This document shows, one piece after another, positions 19,091-27,992 of a stretch of DNA of 64,000 bases. Numbering within the stretch: position 1 is the stretch's first letter; each line of letters begins with the position of its first letter. Both the position numbers and the translations under genes were made by a program. The stretch lies in assembly GCA_963775015.1 (NCBI GenBank), contig CAVZHI010000012.1, forward strand, positions 1 to 64,000. The letters run 5' to 3'. The stretch is from JAEMQF01 sp963775015 (GTDB lineage Bacteria; Pseudomonadota; Gammaproteobacteria; Burkholderiales; Burkholderiaceae_C). The notes beneath the pieces were generated by a model, which saw nothing but the letters and a program-made list of their open reading frames with translations, did not search any database and had not been told where the DNA came from.

Positions 19091-19744
19091 ATGAGACTCA
19101 TCCTTCTGGGTGCGCCCGGCGCAGGCAAGGGGACGCAGGCCACGTTCATTTGCAGCAAGTTCGGCATTCCGCAAATCTCCACCGGCGACATGCTGCGCGC
19201 CGCAGTGAAAGCCGGAACGCCGCTCGGCTTGGCGGCAAAGGCGGTGATGGACAGCGGCGCGCTCGTCAGCGACGACATCATCATCGGCCTCGTCAAAGAG
19301 CGCATCGCCCAGCCCGACTGCGCGAAAGGCTTCTTGTTCGACGGCTTCCCGCGCACGATCCCGCAAGCCGACGCGATGAAGTCCGCGGGCGTCAAGCTCG
19401 ACGCCGTGCTCGAGATCGACGTTCCCGACGCAGCGATCATCGAACGCCTCAGCGGGCGCCGCGTGCACCCGGGTTCAGGGCGCACGTATCACGTCAAGTT
19501 CAACCCGCCCAAAGTGGCGGACCGCGATGACGTGACCGGTGAAGCGCTGATCCAGCGCGACGACGACCGCGAAGAGACGGTGCGCAAGCGCCTCCAGGTG
19601 TACCAGGACCAGACGCGCCCGCTCGTCGAGTACTACGCGACGTGGTCGCGCACGGGCAGCGCCGACGCGCCGCGCTGCGTGCGCGTCGACGGCAGCGGCG
19701 GCGTCGACCAGATCACCCAACGCGTCATGGCCGCATTGGCCTGA
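19091..19744 (+). CDS. adk: Adenylate kinase
   Basis: Interconverts 2 ADP with ATP and AMP. 217 residues, the long bacterial form. P-loop GAPGAGKGT (7-15), ISTGDMLRAAV, FDGFPRTIPQA and RDDDREETVRKRL are visible. The LID region (GRRVHPGSGRTYHVKFNPPK) lacks the four zinc cysteines, as in most Gram-negative enzymes. The start is MRLILLGAPGAGKG with GAGGAAA upstream. Confidence 0.97.
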   Translation: MRLILLGAPGAGKGTQATFICSKFGIPQISTGDMLRAAVKAGTPLGLAAKAVMDSGALVSDDIIIGLVKERIAQPDCAKGFLFDGFPRTIPQADAMKSAGVKLDAVLEIDVPDAAIIERLSGRRVHPGSGRTYHVKFNPPKVADRDDVTGEALIQRDDDREETVRKRLQVYQDQTRPLVEYYATWSRTGSADAPRCVRVDGSGGVDQITQRVMAALA

Positions 19745-19781
19745 GGCGCAGCACCTTCACCGATTCACGGAGCAAGCACAC

Positions 19782-20540
19782 ATGGAAATCGCAGGCAAAG
19801 TCTTTCTCGTCACGGGCGGCGCGTCGGGCCTGGGCGAAGGCACGGTGCGCATGTTCGCGGCGAACGGCGCGAAGGTCGTGATCGCGGACCTGCAGGCCGA
19901 CAAAGGCGAAGCGCTGGCGCGCGAAGTCGGCGGTGCGTTCGTGCGCTGCGACGTCGCGCAGGAGGCCGACGCGCAGGCCGCAGTGGCCAAGGCGGTCGCG
20001 TTGGGCAAATTGATGGGGCTGGTGAACTGCGCCGGCATCGGCCCGGCCGCCAAGACGGTGGGCAAAGAAGGCGCGCACGCGCTGAGCCTGTTCAGCAAAG
20101 TGATCTCGGTGAACCTGATCGGCAGCTTCAACATGATTCGCCTCGCCGCCGAAGCGATGTGCAAGAACGCGCCGGAGCCCACCGGCGAGCGCGGCGTGAT
20201 GATCTCGACCGCGAGTGTCGCGGCCTACGACGGCCAGATCGGGCAGGCGGCGTACTCGGCGTCCAAGGGCGGGATTGTGGGCATGACGCTGCCGATCGCA
20301 CGCGACCTGGCGCGCAACGGCATCCGCAACATGACGATCGCGCCGGGAATCTTCGGCACGCCGATGCTGTTCACGATGCCCAAGGAAGTGCAGGATGCGC
20401 TCGCCGCGAGCGTACCGTTCCCGAGCCGTTTGGGCACACCCGCCGACTACGCCAAGCTCGTGCACCAGATCGTCACGAACGACATGCTGAATGGCGAAGT
20501 GATCCGCCTCGATGGCGCGATCCGCATGGCGCCGAAGTAG
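19782..20540 (+). CDS. SDR-family 3-hydroxyacyl-CoA dehydrogenase-like
   Basis: Short-chain dehydrogenase, 252 residues, intact. NAD(P)-binding TGGASGLGEGT, VNCAGIG, the catalytic Ser in STASVAAYDGQIGQ, and the YSASKGG (Tyr-x-x-x-Lys) motif are present. The sequence style (MEIAGKVFLVTGG, IRNMTIAPGIFGTPM) resembles type-2 3-hydroxyacyl-CoA dehydrogenases (HSD17B10-like), which act in branched fatty acid or steroid oxidation. The substrate is not proven. Lies 38 bp after adk; convergent with the next gene. Confidence 0.9.
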   Translation: MEIAGKVFLVTGGASGLGEGTVRMFAANGAKVVIADLQADKGEALAREVGGAFVRCDVAQEADAQAAVAKAVALGKLMGLVNCAGIGPAAKTVGKEGAHALSLFSKVISVNLIGSFNMIRLAAEAMCKNAPEPTGERGVMISTASVAAYDGQIGQAAYSASKGGIVGMTLPIARDLARNGIRNMTIAPGIFGTPMLFTMPKEVQDALAASVPFPSRLGTPADYAKLVHQIVTNDMLNGEVIRLDGAIRMAPK

Positions 20541-20567
20541 GCGAGCCCCGAAGCGACTGGCGTCAGG

Positions 20568-21782
20568 TCAAGCTTTGCGCTTCGCGTAGAGCGTCCACAG
20601 GCGCGCCAGGTCGGCGGTGCCGTCGGACCCGCCGACTGTCTTCAGCAAGGCCTGCGCCTTGTTGCTGTCGCCCGCGATGAGGTAGGCGATCGCGGCGTGC
20701 AGCTTGGCGTCGTCCGGACGCTTCAAGTTACCCTTGGCCAGGCCCTGCTGCATCAACGGCAGGCCTTTTGCAGCTTCGCCCGCGAAGACGAGGTTGAAGC
20801 CGATGTTCACGAGCGCGCCGCCGTCCTTCTCGGCAACCGCCTGCTTTTCTGCATCGGCGCGCGTCGCCTTTTCTTCTTCGAGCCGCTTGTTGACCAGATC
20901 GCGCAGCCGCTTGTGGCGCTCGCCGTCGGTTCCCTTGCCCAACACGCCGCTGGCGAATCCCTTGTCGACGACTTGCCGCGCCTCGTGGGACAAGCCGGCT
21001 TGCAGCGCGAGTTGCGCCATCTCGGAAAAGTCGTTCGCCGCGCTCATGCTGCCGATCGCCAGGCTCAGGCGATACGTGTCCAGCGTGAGCCGGTCGGAGA
21101 AACCGGGCTTGCGTTGCATGCGGCTGAGCAGGTCGAGCCAATACTCCTTCTTCGGGTAGAAAGTGACGAGCCGCTCGAGCGCGTACACGGTCGTGTTGGC
21201 GTCCTTCATCTGCGTGCCGGCGTTGAGCAGCAGGTTCAAGCGCTCCTGGGGCGGCGCGGTGCCGGCTTTCTCAGCCGCCTGAACTTCGGTCATCAGTTCG
21301 CGCGCTGCACCGGCGAAATCGCCGCCCAGGTATTGGCTCTGGATCAGCAGCGTTCGAATCGACGCGCCCGTGCCGCCCTCCTTGAAGTAACGCTGGCACC
21401 AGAGCATCGCTTTCGGATAGTCCTTGGCGCGGTAGTAGGCAACCGCAATCGACTCGACCATGCGCACCTTTTCAGCCGCAGCAAGTTTGCCCGTGGCGGC
21501 AAGCGTCTCGAACGACTTGGCAGCCGCTTCGACATCGCCTCCACCGGAGGCTGCAGCGATGCGCATGCGCTCGATGAGCAGGCTCTCGTTCGCGGTTTTG
21601 TTCGACACCGCGTCGGCTTCGTTGATGCGCGCCAGCGCGTCCTTGAACTTCTGCGCCTTGATCGCTTCCTGCGCCGCCTGCAGCGGTTTGCCGACTTCGG
21701 GCCGAACGGCGTCTTGTGCGACCGTGATGCTCAGGGGTGCGGCAAGCGCGAACGCGGCAAGCAGGTGCGTCCATCGCGGCAC
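20568..21782 (-). CDS. Periplasmic TPR-like repeat protein of the TonB locus
   Basis: About 404 residues. A hydrophobic N-terminus (LLAAFALAAPLSITVAQ) is a likely signal peptide, followed by helical repeats (YYRAKDYPKAMLWCQRYFK, ALERLVTFYPKKEYW, KLHAAIAYLIAGDSNKAQAL) of TPR type. GTG at 21782 is proposed as start because further upstream the frame runs into a REP-like palindrome. It is the last gene after tonB-exbB-exbD-exbD; TPR proteins in such loci (for example TtpC-containing TonB2 systems) assist energy transfer or receptor specificity. That role is inferred. Confidence 0.8.
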   Translation of the reverse strand: MPRWTHLLAAFALAAPLSITVAQDAVRPEVGKPLQAAQEAIKAQKFKDALARINEADAVSNKTANESLLIERMRIAAASGGGDVEAAAKSFETLAATGKLAAAEKVRMVESIAVAYYRAKDYPKAMLWCQRYFKEGGTGASIRTLLIQSQYLGGDFAGAARELMTEVQAAEKAGTAPPQERLNLLLNAGTQMKDANTTVYALERLVTFYPKKEYWLDLLSRMQRKPGFSDRLTLDTYRLSLAIGSMSAANDFSEMAQLALQAGLSHEARQVVDKGFASGVLGKGTDGERHKRLRDLVNKRLEEEKATRADAEKQAVAEKDGGALVNIGFNLVFAGEAAKGLPLMQQGLAKGNLKRPDDAKLHAAIAYLIAGDSNKAQALLKTVGGSDGTADLARLWTLYAKRKA

Positions 21783-21810
21783 ACGCCCGTGAAGCCGACG
21801 CTGGCCCGCA

Positions 21811-21884
21811 CCGTCATCCCGGCGAACGCCGGGATCCACTGCGACTTGCACGCCATGGATCCCGGCTTTCGCCGGGATGACGGT
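21811..21884. repeat. REP-like large inverted repeat
   Basis: Two facing copies of a GTCATCCCGGC...GCCGGGAT-type palindrome, separated by about 19 bp, lie between exbD and the TPR gene. Translated, this common bacterial repeat reads VIPAKAGIH, which explains the spurious N-terminal extension of the neighbouring reading frame. Only one copy occurs in this window. Confidence 0.8.
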
Positions 21885-21910
21885 GTCCAGTGAAGCGAGC
21901 GGCACCCGTT

Positions 21911-22342
21911 TCATTTCACGAACTGTTCGTTGCCCACCATGCCGAGCTTGGTCACGCCCAGGCGCTGCGCCGACGCGAGCACCATCGCGACCGCCTTGTA
22001 TTCGACGAGCTTGTTCGGGCGAATGTGCACCTCGGGCTGGTCCGCGACCGCCGCCGCCTGGCTCAGGCGCGCTTCGAGCGCGGGCCGATCGGCCAGCGCC
22101 TCGCCGTTCCAGAGCACGGTGCCGTCGAAGTCGATGTCGATCGTCACGACCACTGGTTCTTTCGTCGAGGGCGGCGGCGCACCCTGCGGCATGTTCAGGT
22201 TCACGGTGTGGAGCTGGATCGGGATCGTGATGATGAGCATGATGATCAGCACCAGCATCACGTCGATCAAAGGCGTGGTGTTGATGTCGATCATCACTTC
22301 GGGCTCGCCCGAACTCGAGCCGGAACCGACGTTCATTGCCAT
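21911..22342 (-). CDS. ExbD biopolymer transport protein (second copy)
   Basis: 143 residues; one membrane helix (INTTPLIDVMLVLIIMLIIT, conserved Asp in the helix) and a periplasmic domain ending LGMVGNEQFVK. Second of two tandem exbD genes, 24 bp after the first. Both carry an acidic, Gly/Ser-rich cytoplasmic N-terminus. Works with ExbB and TonB to harness proton motive force. Confidence 0.92.
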   Translation of the reverse strand: MAMNVGSGSSSGEPEVMIDINTTPLIDVMLVLIIMLIITIPIQLHTVNLNMPQGAPPPSTKEPVVVTIDIDFDGTVLWNGEALADRPALEARLSQAAAVADQPEVHIRPNKLVEYKAVAMVLASAQRLGVTKLGMVGNEQFVK

Positions 22343-22366
22343 GGCGACCTCCTCATTGCCTGCAGA

Positions 22367-22792
22367 TCAGCCTTTCGGCGGCGGCTCGGTGACAAAACTG
22401 ATCTTCGCGATCGCCGCGCGCTGACACGCAAACACGACCCGCCCGATCGACTCGTAGCGCGTCTTCTCGTCGCCGCGGATGTGCACTTCGGGTTGCGGGT
22501 CGAGCACGGCAATCTTCTTCAGGCGCTGGAACAGCATTTCGCTGTCGGGAACGAGCTGCGCGTTCCAGAACACGTCGCCGTCCTTGTTCACCGAGATTTC
22601 GATGTTCTCCGGCCGCGTCTGGCGCGCGATGTTGGTTTCCTTGGGCAGCGTCATGGCGATCTGCTGCGTCACGACCGGAATCGTGATCAGGAAGATGATC
22701 AACAGCACCAGCATCACGTCGACGAGAGGCGTGGTGTTGATCGTCGAGACGACTTCGTCTTCGTCGCTTGATGAGCCGACTGTCATTGCCAT
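22367..22792 (-). CDS. ExbD biopolymer transport protein (first copy)
   Basis: 141 residues, paralogue of the next gene. One membrane helix (INTTPLVDVMLVLLIIFLIT) followed by a periplasmic domain (PEVHIRGDEKTRYESIGRVV). Lies 28 bp after exbB on the same strand. Two ExbDs in one TonB operon, as in Xanthomonas-type systems, may serve different receptors. Confidence 0.92.
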   Translation of the reverse strand: MAMTVGSSSDEDEVVSTINTTPLVDVMLVLLIIFLITIPVVTQQIAMTLPKETNIARQTRPENIEISVNKDGDVFWNAQLVPDSEMLFQRLKKIAVLDPQPEVHIRGDEKTRYESIGRVVFACQRAAIAKISFVTEPPPKG

Positions 22793-22820
22793 GGTCTGCC
22801 CTCCTCTTGCAGAGAAAGGT

Positions 22821-23687
22821 TCACCGCGACGACATCGCCGAGCTGCTCTTCGCGCCCATCAGCACGCCGTGCAAATCAGCGCCGAAGCTGCGCACCTTTT
22901 CCATCGTCACCTTGTTGCGCCGCACGAGCCAGTTGTAGCCGAGCACTGCGGGCACGGCGACGGCCAGGCCGATCGCCGTCATGATGAGCGCCTCGCCCAC
23001 TGGGCCGGCAACCTTGTCGATCGACGCCTGGCCCGCAATGCCGATCGCCGTCAGCGCGTGGTAAATACCCCAGACGGTGCCGAACAAGCCGACGAAAGGC
23101 GCGGTCGAGCCCACCGTGGCGAGGAACGCGAGGCCGTCCTGCAAGCGGCTTTGCACTTCTTCAACGCTGCGCTGCACGCTCATCGTGACCCACGTGTTGC
23201 GGTCGATGTTCTCGGTGAGCGCGCCTTCGTGGTGCTCGCCGGCCTCGACGCCGGTTTCGGCGATGTAGCGGAACGCGCTGCCCTTCTTCAGCGTTTGCAC
23301 GCCCTCGGCGAGCGACGCCGACTTGAAGAACTTGCGCCCCCCCGCGCGCGCCTCGGCGCTCATCTTCAGGCTTTCATACAGCTTCGTGATCAGGATGTAC
23401 CAACTGCCCATGCTCATGAGCACGAGGATGATCAGCGTGCCCCGGGAAACGAAGTCGCCCTGTGCCCAGAGCGCGGCCAGGCCGTAGGGGTTGTCGACGG
23501 TTTCCTTGCTGACGATTCCGGTGGATGTCGGCGCTGCAGGAGCCGCTGGCGCAACAGGCGCAGCCGGCGCTGCGACGGGGCTCGCGCCGGCATCGGCGGG
23601 CTTTTGCGCGAAGGTCGCGACGGGCGCGGCCACCAGGCCGGCGGCCAATGCAAGTGCCGCAATCAGGGTCGTGAATCGTTTGCTCAT
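22821..23687 (-). CDS. exbB: ExbB proton channel protein with N-terminal periplasmic extension
   Basis: 288 residues. A signal-like N-terminus and an Ala/Pro-rich stretch (APAAPVAPAAPAAPTST) precede the ExbB core with three membrane segments (TLIILVLMSMGSWYILITKL; FLATVGSTAPFVGLFGTVWG; IGEALIMTAIGLAVAVPAV-like). MSKRFTT at 23687 is the sensible start. The channel partner of the ExbD proteins and TonB in this locus. Confidence 0.92.
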   Translation of the reverse strand: MSKRFTTLIAALALAAGLVAAPVATFAQKPADAGASPVAAPAAPVAPAAPAAPTSTGIVSKETVDNPYGLAALWAQGDFVSRGTLIILVLMSMGSWYILITKLYESLKMSAEARAGGRKFFKSASLAEGVQTLKKGSAFRYIAETGVEAGEHHEGALTENIDRNTWVTMSVQRSVEEVQSRLQDGLAFLATVGSTAPFVGLFGTVWGIYHALTAIGIAGQASIDKVAGPVGEALIMTAIGLAVAVPAVLGYNWLVRRNKVTMEKVRSFGADLHGVLMGAKSSSAMSSR

Positions 23688-23785
23688 GGGGCTTGTCTCC
23701 TGCGGTGAGCGGGGTTTGTTGTGGTGGTCACGCGCCTTGCTTGTGGCCGAGTGCGTGCATCGCGAGGCTGTCGGGTCGGGCCGGG

Positions 23786-24475
23786 TCAATTGATCGTGAA
23801 CGCAAACGGCTGCTCGACGACGATGTTGTCGCCGACGCACGTGTATTGGAGCATCGCCGCCGTCACGGCATTGCTGAACGCGCGCTGGATCTTGCGGTCG
23901 CGCGTGCCGATGAGTGAGCCCGCAACCACTTCCGCCTCGACGATCTTGTTGCCCTTGATCGTTGCCCGCGCCTTGAGTTCGATGCGCCCGGTGAAGTCCA
24001 CCCCCGGAACTTCAGGCTGCGGCATCTTCGAACAGTAAGCCGCAATGTTCGTCGGCTTGGGTGCCGGCGGCGCGGGCGGCGGAGGGGGCGGCGGCGGCGC
24101 TTCGACAACCACTGGTGCCGGCGGTGGCGGCGGCGCGGGCGCGATCACGACCGGCGCAGGCGGCGGCGTCGGCGTGACGACGGTGATCGTCGGCGCCGGC
24201 GGGGGCGGCGTAAGAATCTGCACTTCAGGCGGCGGAATGAACGGCGGTGGCGGCGCTTCGAGCTTGGGCGGCGGCGGAACGACGATTTCCGGCGGTGGCG
24301 GTGGCTTCTTGATTTCTTCGATGACTTTGGTTTCGATCGGCGCGCGCACCACATCGACAACCTTCTTCGCCAAGCCCGTCACCAGCGCGTAGACGATTGC
24401 GGCATGGAACAGGACGACAAACGTGAAGCCCACCAGATGGCGCCTCGGGTCTGCCTGCCTTTTCGAAAAATCCAT
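23786..24475 (-). CDS. tonB: TonB energy transducer
   Basis: About 229 residues. A short cytoplasmic N-terminus (MDFSKRQADPRRHL) and one membrane helix (VGFTFVVLFHAAIVYALVTG, with the conserved His) precede a long proline-rich spacer (many PPPPP runs, roughly 55-145). A C-terminal TonB domain follows (PGVDFTGRIELKARATI, ending in QPFAFTIN). The start at 24475 is chosen over the upstream Met at 24523. First gene of the tonB-exbB-exbD-exbD-TPR cluster and just downstream of a TonB-dependent receptor. Confidence 0.92.
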   Translation of the reverse strand: MDFSKRQADPRRHLVGFTFVVLFHAAIVYALVTGLAKKVVDVVRAPIETKVIEEIKKPPPPPEIVVPPPPKLEAPPPPFIPPPEVQILTPPPPAPTITVVTPTPPPAPVVIAPAPPPPPAPVVVEAPPPPPPPPAPPAPKPTNIAAYCSKMPQPEVPGVDFTGRIELKARATIKGNKIVEAEVVAGSLIGTRDRKIQRAFSNAVTAAMLQYTCVGDNIVVEQPFAFTIN

Positions 24476-24564
24476 GCTCAACTCTCGTGGCGTTTCGCCC
24501 TGGTGAGGGCGCGATGTTGCCACAGGCTCCGGATCGAGGAGCCTAGGGCAGCACCTGAGACGAA

Positions 24565-24595
24565 GATGCCCGCGGGCTTGTGGCCGGCGGGCATC
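24565..24595 (-). terminator. Hairpin after the TonB-dependent receptor gene
   Basis: A 9-bp stem, GATGCCCGC pairing with GCGGGCATC around a 13-base loop, lies 30 bp past the receptor stop codon and is followed by a short pyrimidine-rich TTCGTCTC. It may separate receptor transcription from tonB. Confidence 0.45.
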
Positions 24596-24624
24596 GATGA
24601 CGAATCAATGCAGCTTAGCGTAGG

Positions 24625-27539
24625 TCAGAACTTGTGCTTCAGGCCGATGCGGAAGAAACGGCCAATGGCGCCGGAATAATCCAGCGGGTTGTAGCCGATC
24701 GCACCATAGGTCTCGAAGTCCGCCGGAGGCTTCGCGTCGAAGAGGTTCGCAATCGAACCAAAAACCTCGGTGTTCTGGCCAAATTTCCAAGCACCTGACA
24801 CATCGACTGTCGTGAACGACTTGACCTTGCAGCCGGACGGGAAGTCTTCCCCGTTGAGCAAGGTTTGCGCGCAAGCTGGGTCGGACTTTTCAAACTTGTT
24901 CGACATCGGACCGCGGTAGTTGACGTTCGCACCCAGACGCCACTGACCCAGATCCCAGGTGCCAATGAAGCTGAGGCGGTCCTTCGGCGAGCCTATGCAA
25001 TTGGTAATGTTGCAATCACCATGCGTTCCTGCATAGTCATGCGTCACCCCGAGAGAGTCGATCACGCGCTGCGTCAAAAGGTGCGACCAGGTCACACCGA
25101 GACTCACCTTGCCCAGCCCGTCGCCCAAATCGAAACGCTGATGGGCTTCGAGGTCAACGCCGGTCGTCAGACTTGCGCCGAGTTCTGGAAGACACCGAGG
25201 CCGGACAGGATGTTGCCAAGGTCACCTGGGGCCAACAACGTCGTAGGATCGCGTGTCACGCGGCCGCATCCACCGCGGCCTGAGGATCTTCAATGACGGG
25301 CAGCCCGTCCGTTTGATCCGCCACAGATCGATCGCCAGGGTCGTCTTTGGCGTGGCTTCCCAGACCAGGCCCAACGTCGTGCTGGTCGACTTCTCGGGCT
25401 TGAGATTCGGGTTGCCCCTCTGCACGAACGTGGGCGCGATCCCCAGACAGTTTGCATCGATCGTCGCCTGCGGAAGGCCAGACCCTGCAAGACTGGCGCA
25501 CCGCGCATTGTCATCGACCACAGCGCCACCAAACGCAGCCAGGGAACTCGCACTGTTTTCGGTGGAAGACGGCGCGCGAAAGCCCTTCGAGTAGGTGCCT
25601 CGTACGGCAAGTACGCTCAGCGGCGTCCACTTCAAGCCAACCTTTGGCGTCACCGAAGTTCCGGCGTCGGAGTAGTTGTCGTAGCGCAGGGCCGCGTTCA
25701 CTTCCAACTGCTTCAACACAGGCAGCAGTACCTCGCCATAGGTAGCGTAGATATCACGTTTGCCGCCGTAGGCGGTCAGCGACAGACCGACGTAGTCGCC
25801 GAGGCCGTCGTACAGCGGCAACTCGTTTGATTCGTGCCGCGCTTCAACGCCAAACGCCACGCCGATCGGGCCGCCGTCAAGCTTGCCCAATTCGCTCGAA
25901 ACCTTGAAATCCGCTCCGTACTGACGTGAGAAGCCAGTGCGCTCCTTGTCGGCGACCAAGGCCGCGTACATCGCCGCAGAGTTGAGGTTCGCGTTTTCGC
26001 CGATGCGCCAGTAGGTGTTTGCAGGCAGCGCGGCGTACAGCGGGCTGAAGGCTGTTGCGTCGGCAACGTTTTGCACAGTCGGATTCAACAAGGCGTTCTT
26101 CACGCGCCAGTTGAGCAGCTTGGTGGAGACGTCAGTCTGTTTGGCCTCAGAGAAGAACACCGCAGTGTCGAAGTCCCACGAACTGAGGGTGCCTTTGAGT
26201 CCGCCCATCACGCGCGTCGAATGGCTGTCTGAATTTGTGGGAGCGACACCTATATCAAACGACCGATACTGCAACCGCGCAGCTGTGCCGAAGTACGGGT
26301 TGTCGGGGTGGGCCGCTCCCAATTGCGTCGCTGCGGTCTGTGAGACCACGGTGCCGTCGCGCTGGAAGAAGCCGCCGCTGGCGCTGGGCGGAGTCCGTCT
26401 ACGCTGGTCTTTGACGAGTAATAGCTCAGTTCGGCAAAGCCCTCCATACTGGCAGTGATCTGCTTGGAAAATCTGCCAAAGAAGCTGCCGGTCTCCTGCT
26501 CAGGCTGGATCTGGCTGACTTTTTGCCTGAGGTCCATGATGCAACCGCCACCCGCATTGTTCTGCGGCAGGTTGGTGTTGGCCAAGCAGTAGGCCTGCGC
26601 ACCTGGGTAGGTCTGCGTGAACCCGACACCGGTGAGATTCCCTCTGCTGTAATAGTCGAGTGTGGTCGGGTTTCGCACGTTGCCGATGATGGACGGTGTG
26701 GCGCTGTTGTTGAGGAGCACACCGTTGGTATCCACCGGAATCGTGCCATCGCCGCCATACCGGGGAATGTTGTTGCCAGGTCCGGCGTTCGGATCGAATC
26801 CCCACTGGGGCTGGCCGATGGCCGACACGCCGACCGGGCCCCGCCCCATGCGGTCACGGTAGTAGATTGCACCCTTCTTGCCCAACTCGGCGTTCAACAA
26901 CACGTTGTAGCCGTCCTTGGCTATGTCACCGAATCCGTGCGTCAGGGCCGCGCGAGGCTCATTCCCATCGCTCTTCTGCGACACGCCATACGTCACCTTG
27001 GCCACAGTGCCGACGAAGTTCTTCTTCAAAATGATGTTGACCACGCCCGCTACAGCGTCCGAACCGTAGATCGACGAGGCGCCATCCTTGAGCACTTCTA
27101 CGCGCTCAACGGCTTCCAGAGGAATTTGATTCAAGTCGGTATAGCTGCGCTGTGCGTCGTCTGCGAGCACCGCGGAAGTGACCCGCCGGCCGTTGATCAG
27201 CACGAGCGTGGCGTTGGACCCTAGGCCGCGCAGAGAGATGCCCGCCGAAGTGGCGCCGGAAAAACCGCGACCGTAGGTGAACGGAACAGAACCTTGGCCG
27301 TCGGCGGTAAGGGTCTGCAGGTACTCTGCGACCGTGCCTTTGCCCGACTGCTCAATTTCTTCCTTGGTGACGATCTGGATCGGTGAAGCGGTTTCCGACT
27401 GAATGCGTCGAATATTCGAACCTGTGACCTCAACTCGCTCGAGCTGCTGCTGTTGAGCAAACGCAGGCAGAGTGCCCATCGCAAGCGTGCCGCCGAAAGC
27501 AAGCATGAAGCCCGAACAGACCTTCGTTTTTCTAAACAT
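24625..27539 (-). CDS. TonB-dependent outer-membrane receptor, frameshifted
   Basis: Outer-membrane, TonB-gated importer of about 970 residues. Signal peptide (MLAFGGTLAMGTLPAFAQ), TonB box-like LERVEVTGSNIRR, plug domain (ASPIQIVTKEEIEQSGKGTV; NATLVLINGRRV; VERVEVLKDGASSIYGSDAV) and a large beta barrel ending GRFFRIGLKHKF with a terminal Phe. Three indels (near 26390, 25300 and 25200) split it. The style resembles large Caulobacter/Xanthomonas-type receptors for carbohydrates or peptides; the ligand is unknown. The adjacent TonB-ExbBDD system is the probable energy source. Confidence 0.9.
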
Positions 27540-27992
27540 GCTGTCTCCTCGAATGTGGCAAAAAAGGTTGATGTTGGACCCAGCCTCTGAGGCAAGGCCG
27601 CTACTACCCGGTGGGGCGGCGAGAGCGTCACTCCAAAGACATGTAAAACAATTGTCACCATTGCGAAAGAGCCGACGTCTAGGGTATTCCTTGATCGCCA
27701 GCGGCACGGCCAGGAACACTCGCACGCTCGCTCGCGGCTCACGGGAAACCCGAGTGTTCATACGGCTTTGCGGCTGAATACGGTGCGGTCGCGAGGCTCG
27801 GCAACGGTCCGGCGCATCGGCCTTCGGGGCCAACTTACGGGCATGTCCCTAGCCGGGCGAAGAGACGTGCCGTTGGTACCGCGCAACACGAGTCCAAGGC
27901 ATGCCTTGAGGTCGGCGTCGCGGGTTCATAGCGATGAATGCATGAGCTGCGACAGCAAACGTAATGCGACCGTGAACACGGCGCCAGACAGT
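27540..27992. other. Intergenic region upstream of the TonB receptor
   Basis: About 450 bp between the receptor start and the ABC ATPase stop. It must contain the receptor promoter. ACAATTGT near 27650 is a short palindrome in an AT-richer patch, a possible regulatory site. No reading frame here looks like a gene. Confidence 0.35.

Noticed and set aside
24060..24320. Short repeated GC motifs that might suggest a repeat array or CRISPR
   Set aside because: The periodicity is codon-based (proline runs in TonB). There are no spacers, no constant repeats and no cas genes in the window.
24045..24392. Glycine-rich plus-strand frame resembling a repeat protein
   Set aside because: It is the complement of the TonB proline-rich spacer.
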